Below are positions 26,986-36,451 of a DNA stretch of 64,000 nt, piece by piece. Position numbers and translations under genes: made by a program. The DNA comes from Alcaligenaceae bacterium (GTDB lineage Bacteria > Pseudomonadota > Gammaproteobacteria > Burkholderiales > Burkholderiaceae_B). A model generated the notes under the pieces. That model did no database searches. It saw only the letters and a list, made by a program, of their open reading frames with translations, and was not told where the DNA came from. Numbering within the stretch: position 1 is the stretch's first letter; each line of letters opens with the position of its first letter. Location: the NCBI GenBank assembly GCA_013416485.1, contig JACCEO010000001.1:62001-126000 (forward strand). Direction: 5' to 3'.

Positions 26986-27933
26986 ATGGAGTTTTTTCTA
27001 ATCTCTCTACTGAATAGCCTTAGCTACGGACTGCTGTTGTTTATGCTGTCCTCGGGCTTAACGCTCATTTTCAGTATGATGGGCGTTCTTAACTTTGCCC
27101 ATGCAAGCTTTTACATGCTAGGTGCTTATTTGGCCTATACCATTAGTGGTGTGGCTGGATTCTGGGTGGCATTTTTTGTAGCGCCTATATTGGCAGGGGT
27201 GGGAGGCGTTCTGGTAGAGCGCTACGGGCTACGTGCCGTACATAAATATGGCCACGTTGCTGAACTGCTTTACACCTTTGGTATGTCCTACCTGATGCTG
27301 GAAGCCGTACAGCTGATATGGGGCAGATCCGCAGTGCCATATGCCATTCCCGAGATCCTGCAAGGGTCCTTATTCACCATTTACACCACGTCATTTCCTA
27401 AGTATCAGGCCTTCATGATGCTGATTGCCGTGTTGACGCTGTTGGCGCTGTATTTGGTCCTGACGCGTACCAGGGTAGGCTTAATCATCCAAGCGTCATT
27501 AACCCACCCTGAAATGGTTGAGTCCTTAGGGCATAACGTACCACGTGTGTTTATGTTGGTGTTTGGTGGGGGCTGTGCCCTGGCGGGCTTGGCTGGGGTC
27601 ATAGGCGGTAATGCCTTTGTTACCGAACCCAGTATGGCAGAAACCCTGGGAACCATAATTTTTGTAGTTGTAGTTGCTGGCGGTATGGGCTCGTTAATGG
27701 GTGCATTACTCGCATCACTGCTGCTAGGCATCATCCAAACCTTTGCTGTGGCCATAGACCTGTCGCTACTAGATGGCTTGTCGGCAATAGGCTTAGGTGT
27801 AGGACCTGACGTATTCGGTCACTCTGTATTAAGCGTCACCGTTTCACAAGTCGCCCCCATACTGCCATACGCTCTTCTCGTGTTGGTGTTGATATTTCGT
27901 CCACGTGGATTGCTGGGCAAACGGGAGAATTAA
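26986..27933 (+). CDS. LIV-type ABC transporter permease (LivH family)
   Basis: A 315-residue membrane protein with about eight to nine helices and LivH-type blocks (YGLLLFMLSSGLTLIFSMMGVLNFAHASFYMLG at the N terminus, GGMGSLMGALLASLLLGI late). It forms the transport channel with the LivM-like permease encoded three bases downstream. HAAT-family transporters take up branched-chain amino acids, short amides or aromatic and alicyclic acids; the thiolase and ligase neighbours favour a carboxylic acid here. Confidence 0.9.
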   Translation: MEFFLISLLNSLSYGLLLFMLSSGLTLIFSMMGVLNFAHASFYMLGAYLAYTISGVAGFWVAFFVAPILAGVGGVLVERYGLRAVHKYGHVAELLYTFGMSYLMLEAVQLIWGRSAVPYAIPEILQGSLFTIYTTSFPKYQAFMMLIAVLTLLALYLVLTRTRVGLIIQASLTHPEMVESLGHNVPRVFMLVFGGGCALAGLAGVIGGNAFVTEPSMAETLGTIIFVVVVAGGMGSLMGALLASLLLGIIQTFAVAIDLSLLDGLSAIGLGVGPDVFGHSVLSVTVSQVAPILPYALLVLVLIFRPRGLLGKREN

Positions 27934-27936
27934 GCC

Positions 27937-29217
27937 ATGTCTACACATTCCTTAAGTGCTAACCAGCCTAACAGCCTGACGACCAATCGCATGTCATTGA
28001 TTTGGCTAAGCTTTGCCGTTGTCCTGGTGGTTGCACCACATGTTTTTTCTTCGTCTTTAGCGCTTTCTCATTTGACACAAATGAGCACCATGATGGTGTT
28101 GGCGCTTTCATATAACGTATTGCTTGGCCAAAGTGGCATGCTGTCTTTTGGGCATGCCGCATTTTCTGGCCTAGGTGCATTTGTGTCTGTGCATGCCATG
28201 AACCTTGCCGGGGACGGCGTCATTTGGTTGCCACTACCCTTAATTCCTATTGTAGGTGCCTTGGCCGGTTTGGCCTTTGCCACATTGATAGGGTATGTCA
28301 TTACCCGCACATCTGGCGTCACCTTTGCCATGATTACGCTGGGCATAGGCCAGATGGTGTTTGCAAGTGCTCTGATGTTCCCCGCTTTTTTTGGTGGTGA
28401 AGGTGGTGTTTCCACCGATCGGGTATACGGAACCTTTTTATTCGACTGGGATTTCGGACCGCAAATTCAGGTGTATTACCTGGTTGCCGCTTGGTTGTTC
28501 GTATGTGTCATGGCGACGTTTTACTTAACCAGAACCCCATTAGGGCGCCTGCTTAACGGTGTGCGTGATAACGAAGAACGTGTCGCTTTTATTGGCTTTA
28601 ACCCCCATTTGCTACGCTACATGGCACTGATGGTGTCGGGTCTGTTTGCTGGCGTGGGTGGTGCATTAATGGCCATTAACTTCGAAATTGCCACAGACGA
28701 AATACTTAGCCTGCACGAATCCGGCGCCGTATTGCTATTCACCTTTATTGGCGGTACTGGAACCTTTATTGGTCCCATGCTGGGTGCAGTTGTTGGGGTG
28801 TTATTAACCAAGTTTCTTCCTGACTACACCGCTGGCTGGCAAATGTATTTGGGCTTGGTGTTTATGTTGGTTGTGGTTTATGCACCTGGCGGTATCAGTA
28901 GTCTGTTAAAGCCAGCACTAGATGTGTTGCGACAAACCGTAGCACAACGGCAGTACCTAGCGTTCTTGCGTTTAGCCCTAAGTGCAGTGGTACTGTTGGT
29001 TGGCACCATCACCATGATAGAACTGATGTATCACCGGGCTGCTGGCGAATCGGATCCTTTAGCGATCTTTGGACTGACGCTGAATCATCAAGGCCCTTGG
29101 GCTTGGGTATTCGCGGCGGTGATCTTGCTGGCTGGAGTACTAACGATCAAGCCTGCAGGACGGTTTTTACTTGAACGATTAGGCGTAAACAAACCCGAGC
29201 TTCAGGGGGGCATGTAA
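27937..29217 (+). CDS. LIV-type ABC transporter permease (LivM family)
   Basis: A 426-residue permease with about ten hydrophobic segments. LivM signatures are LSYNVLLGQSGMLSFGHAAFSGLGAF, RDNEERVAFIGFNPHLLRYMAL and GGTGTFIGPMLGAVVGVLL. It is longer than the usual 320-350 residues because of a C-terminal extension with two further hydrophobic stretches (about 345-370 and 385-410). The stop overlaps the next gene start (TAATG). Confidence 0.9.
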   Translation: MSTHSLSANQPNSLTTNRMSLIWLSFAVVLVVAPHVFSSSLALSHLTQMSTMMVLALSYNVLLGQSGMLSFGHAAFSGLGAFVSVHAMNLAGDGVIWLPLPLIPIVGALAGLAFATLIGYVITRTSGVTFAMITLGIGQMVFASALMFPAFFGGEGGVSTDRVYGTFLFDWDFGPQIQVYYLVAAWLFVCVMATFYLTRTPLGRLLNGVRDNEERVAFIGFNPHLLRYMALMVSGLFAGVGGALMAINFEIATDEILSLHESGAVLLFTFIGGTGTFIGPMLGAVVGVLLTKFLPDYTAGWQMYLGLVFMLVVVYAPGGISSLLKPALDVLRQTVAQRQYLAFLRLALSAVVLLVGTITMIELMYHRAAGESDPLAIFGLTLNHQGPWAWVFAAVILLAGVLTIKPAGRFLLERLGVNKPELQGGM

Positions 29218-29999
29218 TGACCGACACCATACTTGAACTTAAAGATGTACGTAAACAGTTTGGTAAAACCGAAATCATCAGAGGGGTAGACCTGGCGGTA
29301 AAAAGGGGTGAACGCCTGGCTGTGATTGGTCCTAACGGTGCAGGTAAGTCAACCTTGTTCCACCTGATTTCTGGCCGTTTACCCATTAGTTCTGGCCAAA
29401 TCTGGTTCGATGGTAAACAAATCGACCAGCAAAATGCACAAAATATATATCGCAGCGGGCTAAGCCGTAGTTTTCAGATTACCAACTTGTTTCATCGTCA
29501 GTCGGTCTACGAAAACATACTGTCAGCGTGCATGTGGTCCAAGGGCTATCACTATACATTTTGGAAACGTATCAGTCAGCTCAAACCATTACACGAGCGT
29601 GCGCAAGAAGTGCTAGAACTCATTGGGCTAGAGTCGCGTCGTGACGTTGCGGTTAATTTACTAACCTATGCTGAACAACGTGCTTTGGAAATTGGCATAG
29701 CCGTTGCTGGCGGTAGCAGCACCATATTGCTGGATGAGCCTACTGCCGGCATGAGCCGTGGTGAAAGCGATGCGGCCATAGAATTGATTAGAACGGTCAG
29801 TACCGATAAAACACTACTTATGGTCGAGCACGATATGGGTGTCGTGTTTGGTTTGGCTGACCGGGTCGCTGTCGTTGTATATGGCCAGGTTATTGCTTGC
29901 GATACACCAGAGAAAATACGTGCCAATGCTAGCGTCCAAGAGGCCTACCTAGGCGTTTCGAAAGATCAACAAACAGAGGTGCAAGATGGCGTTGCTTGA
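29217..29999 (+). CDS. LIV-type ABC transporter ATPase (LivG family)
   Basis: A 260-residue ATPase with a canonical Walker A (GPNGAGKST, about 40-48), a Walker B (ILLDEPTAGM) and the Q-loop QITNLF. The segment LTYAEQRALEIG replaces the usual LSGGQ-type signature: instead of LSGGQQR it reads LTYAEQR, a variant seen in LivG proteins. It powers import together with the LivF-like subunit, whose gene overlaps it by 14 bases. Confidence 0.9.
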   Translation: MTDTILELKDVRKQFGKTEIIRGVDLAVKRGERLAVIGPNGAGKSTLFHLISGRLPISSGQIWFDGKQIDQQNAQNIYRSGLSRSFQITNLFHRQSVYENILSACMWSKGYHYTFWKRISQLKPLHERAQEVLELIGLESRRDVAVNLLTYAEQRALEIGIAVAGGSSTILLDEPTAGMSRGESDAAIELIRTVSTDKTLLMVEHDMGVVFGLADRVAVVVYGQVIACDTPEKIRANASVQEAYLGVSKDQQTEVQDGVA

Positions 30000-30684
30000 T
30001 ATTAAAGGCTTACATGCCTATTACGGGAAAAGCCACGTACTGCAAGGCGTCGATCTTCACGTCAATCCTGGCGAAATTGTTAGCTTGTTAGGGCGTAATG
30101 GCGTGGGGCGTTCAACCACGATTAAGGCGGTCATGGGCTTGGTGCAGTCGGCCGGCTCTGTTGTGTTCGATGGCAAAGAAATCACGAACATGAAAACCCA
30201 CGAAATCGCCTTAAGTGGTTTAGGGTATGTGCCGGAAAGCCGCGATATCTTTCCCTCGCTAACCGTAGAACAAAACTTAATCCTGGGTCAGCAGCGCGGT
30301 AAGAACTCGCAATGGAGCCTGGAAGACATGTACAACATGTTCCCTCGTTTAAAAGAACGTAGGAACACGCCTGCCGGGGTCATGTCAGGTGGCGAACAGC
30401 AAATGTTGACGCTGTGTCGTTCGCTAATTGGTGATCCTAAACTTATTATGATTGACGAACCCACGGAAGGGCTGGCGCCCTTGATCGTTGATCAAGTTGC
30501 CGAGTACCTGGACGTTTTGCGCCAGCGCGGCATTGCAGTTTTGCTGGTGGAACAAAAGCTAGCAATTGCACTCGATATTTCACAACGGCTTTATGTTATG
30601 GGTCATGGAACTATCGTTTTTGAAGGAGCTCCCGATGACTTGTCCAATGCACAGGAAGTACGCAGAGACTGGTTGGAAGTTTAA
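29986..30684 (+). CDS. LIV-type ABC transporter ATPase (LivF family), Walker A Lys to Arg
   Basis: A 232-residue ATPase, the second nucleotide-binding subunit. It has the LivF signature MSGGEQQMLTLCRSL and Walker B LIMIDEPTEGLAP. The Walker A reads GRNGVGRSTT: the essential lysine is arginine (codon CGT at 30109-30111), which would normally impair ATP hydrolysis. The partner LivG-like subunit keeps its lysine, so the transporter may have one degenerate site. I have some memory of Arg here in other LivF-like proteins, so it may be a subgroup trait rather than a defect. Confidence 0.88.
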   Translation: MALLDIKGLHAYYGKSHVLQGVDLHVNPGEIVSLLGRNGVGRSTTIKAVMGLVQSAGSVVFDGKEITNMKTHEIALSGLGYVPESRDIFPSLTVEQNLILGQQRGKNSQWSLEDMYNMFPRLKERRNTPAGVMSGGEQQMLTLCRSLIGDPKLIMIDEPTEGLAPLIVDQVAEYLDVLRQRGIAVLLVEQKLAIALDISQRLYVMGHGTIVFEGAPDDLSNAQEVRRDWLEV

Positions 30685-30716
30685 CGTTTGTACTGCTAAT
30701 TAAGACTGGAGACACT

Positions 30717-31964
30717 ATGAAACAAAAAACACAACTTAAATTAAGCGCTATTGCACTGACTATGGGCCTGTTTACGGGCATGGCTCATGCGGATAACGTA
30801 AAAATTGCATTAATTGATCCGTTATCTGGATCATTTGCGGCACTAGGCGAAAATCAGCTACGTACCTGGCAATACATTGGCGACATTGCCAACAAAGAAA
30901 AATGGGCCGGCGAGCACACCTTGGAGTTTGTTGGCTTTGACAATAAAGCGGGTGTACAAGACAGCTTAAGCCAGCTTAAACGCGCCATAGACCAAGGCTA
31001 TCGTTATGTAGCCCAAGCTAACGGTTCTGGCGTTGCGTTTGGCCTAGTGGATGCCTTGAATAAACACAATGCTCGTAACCCTGGCAAAGAAGTTATCTAT
31101 ATCAACCACGGTGCCGTGGATCCTGAACTGACCAACGACAAATGTAGCTTCTGGCAGTTTAGTGTTGACTCTAACTCCGACATGAAAATGCAGGCCTTGG
31201 TTAACCACTTGGCGAAAAACGAAGAGGTTAAGAAGGTTTACATTATTGGCCAAAACTATGCCTTTGGTCGCGCCGTCAGTAAGGCTGCCAAAGAAATGCT
31301 GGGTAAAAAACGTCCTGACATAGAAATTGTTGGCGACGACTTGCACCCCATCGGTGAGGTCAAAGACTTTGCACCTTATATTGCCAAAATCAAAGCCTCT
31401 GGTGCCGATACCATTATTACGGGTAACTGGGGTTCCGACCTGGCGCTACTGATTAAAGCGGCCCGTGCTTCTGGACTGGACGCCGATTTCTACACGTATT
31501 ACGCCGTACTGAAAGGCTCGCCAACTGCTATGGGCGAAAGCGGTCTTGAGCACGTTAAATACGTAGGAGTATGGAACGTTAACAACGAAGACTATAAAGG
31601 TAGGGACATTGTTGAAGGCTTCAAAGCAAAGCACAACGATGACTTGACTTGGTTGCAGGCGTACTCAGGTGTTTCATTGCTGGCTAAAGCCATGAAAGAA
31701 ACAGGCTCTACCGATCCTGTGGATGTTGCATTTGCCATGGAAGACATGGAGTTGGATAGTCTGAATGGCAAAATCAAAATGCGTGCCAATGACCACCAGC
31801 TGCAACAGGCCTTGTATGTAGCAACATGGTCCAAGGTTAACGATACCAACGTACAACTTGAGCAGGAAGGCACAGGTTTTGGCTGGCGCACCGAGGAAGT
31901 GATTCCTGCTGCCGAAGCGCAATTGCCTACAACTTGTGAAATGAAACGTCCAAAACGCAAATAA
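30717..31964 (+). CDS. LIV-type ABC transporter substrate-binding protein
   Basis: A 415-residue periplasmic receptor of the type 1 binding-protein fold. A Sec signal peptide (about 1-25, ending AHA before DNVKIALIDPLSGSFAALG) is clear. The N-terminal domain carries the usual GVQDSLSQLKRAIDQG and SGVAFGLVDALNKH. It delivers the substrate to the LivHMGF-like complex encoded upstream. It is somewhat longer than LivJ/LivK (about 370). A GGAGA box precedes the ATG. Confidence 0.9.
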   Translation: MKQKTQLKLSAIALTMGLFTGMAHADNVKIALIDPLSGSFAALGENQLRTWQYIGDIANKEKWAGEHTLEFVGFDNKAGVQDSLSQLKRAIDQGYRYVAQANGSGVAFGLVDALNKHNARNPGKEVIYINHGAVDPELTNDKCSFWQFSVDSNSDMKMQALVNHLAKNEEVKKVYIIGQNYAFGRAVSKAAKEMLGKKRPDIEIVGDDLHPIGEVKDFAPYIAKIKASGADTIITGNWGSDLALLIKAARASGLDADFYTYYAVLKGSPTAMGESGLEHVKYVGVWNVNNEDYKGRDIVEGFKAKHNDDLTWLQAYSGVSLLAKAMKETGSTDPVDVAFAMEDMELDSLNGKIKMRANDHQLQQALYVATWSKVNDTNVQLEQEGTGFGWRTEEVIPAAEAQLPTTCEMKRPKRK

Positions 31965-31979
31965 TTAGCAGTTTGTGAC

Positions 31980-32020
31980 ACTCGCTGCTTGGGGCTGTCG
32001 TATCGCCCCAGGTAGCGAGT
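31980..32020 (+). terminator. Stem-loop after LIV transporter genes
   Basis: ACTCGCT-G-C-T-TGGGG pairs with CCCCA-G-G-T-AGCGAGT around a loop of about nine bases, just after the binding-protein stop. The hairpin is long but no T-tract follows, so termination may be partial. Confidence 0.5.
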
Positions 32021-32070
32021 ACTGAATTGATTGCTTAAGCTGCTAGAAAACTCTTCAATACCCCCTCCCC

Positions 32071-33735
32071 ATGCCCGAACCACAAATTACTCGTCCCTGG
32101 CTGGACATTACACCAGCCCCGGCTCATGGAGCTATTCCGTTTACAGCACGCCACACAGATGTACTTAGTATGTTTCATCATGCGCTGGATGGTGCTGCAG
32201 ATAAGCCCGCCATACATTATTTCGACAAGTCCATATCGTATGCAGAGCTAAACGACTACGCCAATAAGTTTGCTTTGAAACTGCTAGAGCTGGGAGTCAA
32301 AAAGGGCGATAGGGTGGCCTTGTATATGCAGGGCATTCCCCAGTTTGTGATTTGTGCCGTGGGCCTATGGAAGGTTGGAGCAATAGGGGTCACTATTAAC
32401 CCCATGAACCGTACCCGCGAGCTAAAACAGCTTTTGCATGATAGTAAAAGCAGGGCTATTGTGCTGCAAAATGGGCTATACAACAGTGTTGCTCAAGCCG
32501 TTTTGTCGGAACTGCAACATGACGTCACACCCATAGTCACCAGTGCGCGTGAGTTCCAAAGCCGAAATGACAGCCGGGCTATCAATACTGACGATGACGT
32601 TCCATGCGAAGGCGTATTGCGGTTGGCTGATATCTTGCAGACTGATAGGTCCACTAGCGATATATCAGTAATGTTGCGTAGCGCTCAGCCCAGTGACCCC
32701 GCCATGTTGGTGTACACCTCGGGGACTACGGGCACGCCTAAGGCAGCAATTATTACCCACGAAAACATGGCAACAGATGCCTTGCTGTATCGGGCATGGA
32801 TGGGTATCAACGATGGTACTGCCATACTAGGTATGGCACCGTTATTTCATATTACAGGGCTAATAGGGCATGTGGCTTTTGCCTTGGCGTCTGCCTCGGC
32901 ACTGATATTAACGTCCAGATTTCATCCCGAGGTCTTGGCCGAAGCCGCCGATGAATACAAACCAGAATTTGTTATTGGCGCATTTACCGCGTTTATTGCT
33001 TTGATGAACAATGACCGTATCAAGGTCAGCCAGTTTCAATCCCTTAAGCAGGTATACACAGGTGGTGCTTCGGTGCCTGCCGTGATTGCCGCACAGTTTG
33101 AACAAAAATTTGGTCTGCCCATACGTAACTGCTATGGCTTAACCGAAAGTACCGGCCTAGCATTGGCGGTGCCGTCACACGTGGCTACCGCTGTAGATGA
33201 TCAAGGGATATGTGCTGTCGGCATCCCGGTGTTTGCTACCGACGCTTATATTGCTGGCGATGATGGGTCTGTCTTACCACCCGGTGAGGTTGGCGAGATC
33301 ATGTTGCGTGGTCCACAGGTAGTGCCCGGTTATTGGGCCAATCCAGAACAAACGCAGGAAATGCGTAAAGACGGCTATCTTAAAACTGGGGATGTTGGCT
33401 ACATGAATGCCCAAGGTTGGTTTTTCTTGGTAGATAGAAAAAAAGACATGATTGTTGCCTCGGGCTATAAGGTTTGGCCCAAAGAGGTCGAAGACGTTAT
33501 ATACAGCCACCCGGCCATTATGGAAGCCAGTGTTATTGGTGTTCCAGACGATTACCGTGGCGAGACCGTCAAGGCGGTAATCAGTCTGAAACCCAATAGC
33601 GAGCTGACAGAAGCGGAATTGATCAGCTTCTGTAAAGAACGTTTGGCGGCGTATAAATACCCACGCATTGTGGAAATTTTGGACGAACTGCCCAAAACCG
33701 CCACAGGAAAAATCATGCGTAGGATGCTGCGTTAG
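32071..33735 (+). CDS. Acyl-CoA ligase (AMP-forming)
   Basis: A 554-residue adenylate-forming ligase with MLVYTSGTTGTPKAAI, YGLTESTG, TGDVGYMNAQGWFFLVDRKKDMIVASGYKVWP and a C-terminal PKTATGKIMRR. It is clearly similar to the ligase at 10882-12552 (for example both have a PMN-R-REL motif and the DYRGETVKA block), so the two are probably paralogues for related acids. Placed after the LIV transporter, it likely activates the imported acid. Its stop codon overlaps the stop of the convergent acetate kinase gene by four bases. Confidence 0.88.
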   Translation: MPEPQITRPWLDITPAPAHGAIPFTARHTDVLSMFHHALDGAADKPAIHYFDKSISYAELNDYANKFALKLLELGVKKGDRVALYMQGIPQFVICAVGLWKVGAIGVTINPMNRTRELKQLLHDSKSRAIVLQNGLYNSVAQAVLSELQHDVTPIVTSAREFQSRNDSRAINTDDDVPCEGVLRLADILQTDRSTSDISVMLRSAQPSDPAMLVYTSGTTGTPKAAIITHENMATDALLYRAWMGINDGTAILGMAPLFHITGLIGHVAFALASASALILTSRFHPEVLAEAADEYKPEFVIGAFTAFIALMNNDRIKVSQFQSLKQVYTGGASVPAVIAAQFEQKFGLPIRNCYGLTESTGLALAVPSHVATAVDDQGICAVGIPVFATDAYIAGDDGSVLPPGEVGEIMLRGPQVVPGYWANPEQTQEMRKDGYLKTGDVGYMNAQGWFFLVDRKKDMIVASGYKVWPKEVEDVIYSHPAIMEASVIGVPDDYRGETVKAVISLKPNSELTEAELISFCKERLAAYKYPRIVEILDELPKTATGKIMRRMLR

Positions 33736-34955
33736 TTCGTCAGCAAGGTCAGCGCCTGGCTAGCTGCCACCCATTCTTCATTGGTAGGCTCTACAGCAAT
33801 TATTACTGTGCTGTCTGGGGTGGAAATCACGGGAGCATTGTCAGCATTGGCGCCGTCGTTGATTTGCATGCCAAGAAACGCCAACGCGTCGCAAATGCGC
33901 TTGCGGATTTCGGCACTGTGTTCGCCTACACCAGCGGTGAAGACCAGCATATCCAGGCCACCCAGCACGGCGACCAGAGCGCCAATTTCACGCACGATAC
34001 GGCGCACGTATAACGCTAGAGCATCACGAGCACGGGCACCGGCTTCGCTGTCTTCGGACTCTAGGGGTAGCAGTACCCTAGGCTCGGATGAGGTTCCTGA
34101 AACTCCCAGCAGGCCTGACTTGTGGTAAAGCACTTGGCCTACTTCTGCCAGGGTCAGCTTCTCGATTTCCATTAGGTATAAGACCGCGCCAGGGTCCAGT
34201 GCGCCGGTGCGGGTGCCCATCATGAGGCCATCAAGCGCAGAAAACCCCATTGTGGTGGCGACACTTTTTAGGTTTTGCATGGCACACAGACTGGCGCCGC
34301 TGCCCAGGTGGGCAACGATGGTGCGGCCACATGCCAGATCACCATGTCGCTCGGGTAACGCCGTTGCCATGTAGTCATATGACAGGCCATGAAATCCGTA
34401 ACGGCGCAGGCCGCGTTCCCAGGCATCGTAAGGCAGGGGTAGTAATTGTTCGACCTTAGGCAGGGTGTGGTGGAAGGCGGTATCGAAACATGCCACCTGT
34501 GGCAGGTCTGGGCGTGACAGCAATAGTGTTTCTATGGCTTCCAGTGCAAAAGGCTGATGCAAAGGTGCCAACGGAATATAAGCTTTCAGGTCGTCTAGCA
34601 AGGCCTGATTCACCCTTACAGGAGCAAAGAATTTGTTGCCACCGTGCACGACACGATGCACTACGCTGTGCAGCTTGCGCCCATCCAGGCGTGCCAGTAC
34701 ACCTTGTTGGATACGTGCCAGTGCTGCGCTATAGGGACGCTCGGGATCTAGAGCTACCTGGATAGGGGTAATACCTGTTTCACCGTAAGTGGGTGCCGGT
34801 CCGCCTATGCCTTGTACCTTGCCGTTCCAGACAGGCGTACGTTGTAAGTCTGAACCTGCAGCGTCAAACAGTGCAAATTTAATACTGGATGAGCCGCAGT
34901 TAAGAACAAGAATAAGATCGCCCCGAGTGGCGTATCGGTCAGTGAGTAGACTCAT
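33732..34955 (-). CDS. ackA: Acetate kinase
   Basis: A 407-residue acetate kinase that makes ATP and acetate from acetyl phosphate. The N-terminal LVLNCGSSSIKFALF, the central ACFDTAFHHTLP and RRYGFHGLSYDY, HLGSGASLCAM, and MGTRTGALDPG motifs are all present. It is the last gene of the minus-strand cluster and its ATG overlaps the stop of the MaoC-Pta fusion gene (ATGA), so the two steps of the Pta-AckA route are translationally coupled. A paralogous propionate kinase is unlikely given the neighbour. Confidence 0.95.
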   Translation of the reverse strand: MSLLTDRYATRGDLILVLNCGSSSIKFALFDAAGSDLQRTPVWNGKVQGIGGPAPTYGETGITPIQVALDPERPYSAALARIQQGVLARLDGRKLHSVVHRVVHGGNKFFAPVRVNQALLDDLKAYIPLAPLHQPFALEAIETLLLSRPDLPQVACFDTAFHHTLPKVEQLLPLPYDAWERGLRRYGFHGLSYDYMATALPERHGDLACGRTIVAHLGSGASLCAMQNLKSVATTMGFSALDGLMMGTRTGALDPGAVLYLMEIEKLTLAEVGQVLYHKSGLLGVSGTSSEPRVLLPLESEDSEAGARARDALALYVRRIVREIGALVAVLGGLDMLVFTAGVGEHSAEIRKRICDALAFLGMQINDGANADNAPVISTPDSTVIIAVEPTNEEWVAASQALTLLTN

Positions 34956-36397
34956 GGAGGGGTGTTCCGATAAGAATGTGCAATTAAGACAGCAATGGCG
35001 CAGGAAGCAATACGGGTTTCGCGTGAGTCAGCACGGCTGGTCAGGACGATAGGGACTTTAGCACCAAGTACTATGCCAGCGCTGGCCGCATTGCCCATGT
35101 ATTCAAGCTGCTTGGCAAGTATGTTGCCACTTTCAAGATCGGGGGCCACGAGTACGTCGGCTTGGCCTGCCACTTCTGACTGTATGCCTTTGATGCGGGC
35201 AGCCGCAGGGGAAACTGCATTATCAAATGCCAGTGGCCCGTCAAGCAGACCACCAGAGATCTGACCACGATCGGCCATTTTGCACAATGCCGCGGCATCT
35301 AGTGTGGCGGGCATGGAGGGTGTAATGGTTTCAACAGCAGCCAGTATGGCGACGCGAGGTTCTTCAACACCTATGATGTGTGCAAGGTCTATCGCGTTGC
35401 GAATGATGTCGGCTTTTTCTTCTAAAGTGGGTGCGATGTTAATGGCCGCATCAGTAATAATGAAAGGCCGTGGGTAGGCTGGGGTCTGCATTAAATAACA
35501 ATGGCTGAAGCGGCGCTTGGTGCGTAAGCCTGCTTTGGAAGCCACGATAGCACCCATGAATTCGTCGGTGTGCAGACAACCCTTCATTAAGGCCTCGACC
35601 TCGCCTTTGCCTGCCATTTCCGCTGCACGTGTGGCGGCCGCATGGCTATGCGGTACGTCTTCAATGATGATGCCGTCCAAGTTTAGACCGGCTTCGGCAG
35701 CTACGGCTTGTAGTCGTGAGTGCGGGGCGACCAGTACAGGTTCGATCAGGCCCGCATGCTTAGCGTCCAATGCTGCCGTTAAGCTTAATGCGTCGCAGGG
35801 GTGTACGACAGCCATCCGAATAGGATTGAAGGAACGAACATGGGAGAGTAAACGTTCTAGGCCGTGACCCGTTGTGGTTTCTAGGCGAACCTCAGGTAAG
35901 GTGGCGCGGTCCAGTTCGATACGTTCGGTGGGGGCGATGACATCGACCTGGCCGTCGATAACGGTTTCATCTTCCTGGTTCACACATAGGCAATCCAGGG
36001 TGACTCGTTTGGTGTCCGGATCAAGGGCACTTACGGTAACGCGGATGTGCAAGGTGTCACCTAAGTTGACTGGCTTTAGGAAGCGCAGGTCTTGGCGTAA
36101 ATAGACGGTGCCTGGACCAGGTAGACGGGTACCTAGTACACCGGAAATCAGGCCACCACCCCACATTCCTTGGGCGATAACGCCTTGGCTGTGATTCGAT
36201 GCTGCGCGTTCGGATTGAATATGAGGAGGCTTGAGGTCGCCCGCTTGCAACGCAAAGAACTGGATGTCTTCGACAGTCAGTGTGCGCTCGACGCTGGCGC
36301 TGTCGCCTACAGAAAGTTCATCAAACGTATGGTTGCGTAATACCCCTAGCTCTGGGTCAGAGTGACTACTTTTGGGGAGGGTTTGGTTTTGCTGCAT
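34952..36397 (-). CDS. MaoC hydratase-phosphotransacetylase fusion
   Basis: A 481-residue two-domain protein. Residues about 15-155 form a MaoC-like hot-dog domain (FDELSVGDSASVERTLT, QGMWGGGLISGVLGTRLPG). Residues about 170-475 are a phosphate acetyl/butyryltransferase domain (VVHPCDALSLTAALDAKHAGL, VLVAPDLESGNILAKQLEYM). The fusion is a known architecture (bifunctional enoyl-CoA hydratase/phosphate acetyltransferase) found in Burkholderiales next to acetate kinase. It would form acetyl or acyl phosphate for AckA; the role of the MaoC part is not established. By eye the usual Asp-His dyad of an active hydratase is not obvious in the N-terminal half. Confidence 0.9.
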   Translation of the reverse strand: MQQNQTLPKSSHSDPELGVLRNHTFDELSVGDSASVERTLTVEDIQFFALQAGDLKPPHIQSERAASNHSQGVIAQGMWGGGLISGVLGTRLPGPGTVYLRQDLRFLKPVNLGDTLHIRVTVSALDPDTKRVTLDCLCVNQEDETVIDGQVDVIAPTERIELDRATLPEVRLETTTGHGLERLLSHVRSFNPIRMAVVHPCDALSLTAALDAKHAGLIEPVLVAPHSRLQAVAAEAGLNLDGIIIEDVPHSHAAATRAAEMAGKGEVEALMKGCLHTDEFMGAIVASKAGLRTKRRFSHCYLMQTPAYPRPFIITDAAINIAPTLEEKADIIRNAIDLAHIIGVEEPRVAILAAVETITPSMPATLDAAALCKMADRGQISGGLLDGPLAFDNAVSPAAARIKGIQSEVAGQADVLVAPDLESGNILAKQLEYMGNAASAGIVLGAKVPIVLTSRADSRETRIASCAIAVLIAHSYRNTPP

Positions 36398-36451
36398 AAG
36401 ACCTCAGAATGATCAAATCGAATAAGGAAAGCTTTTGGTTGTTTGTACGTT

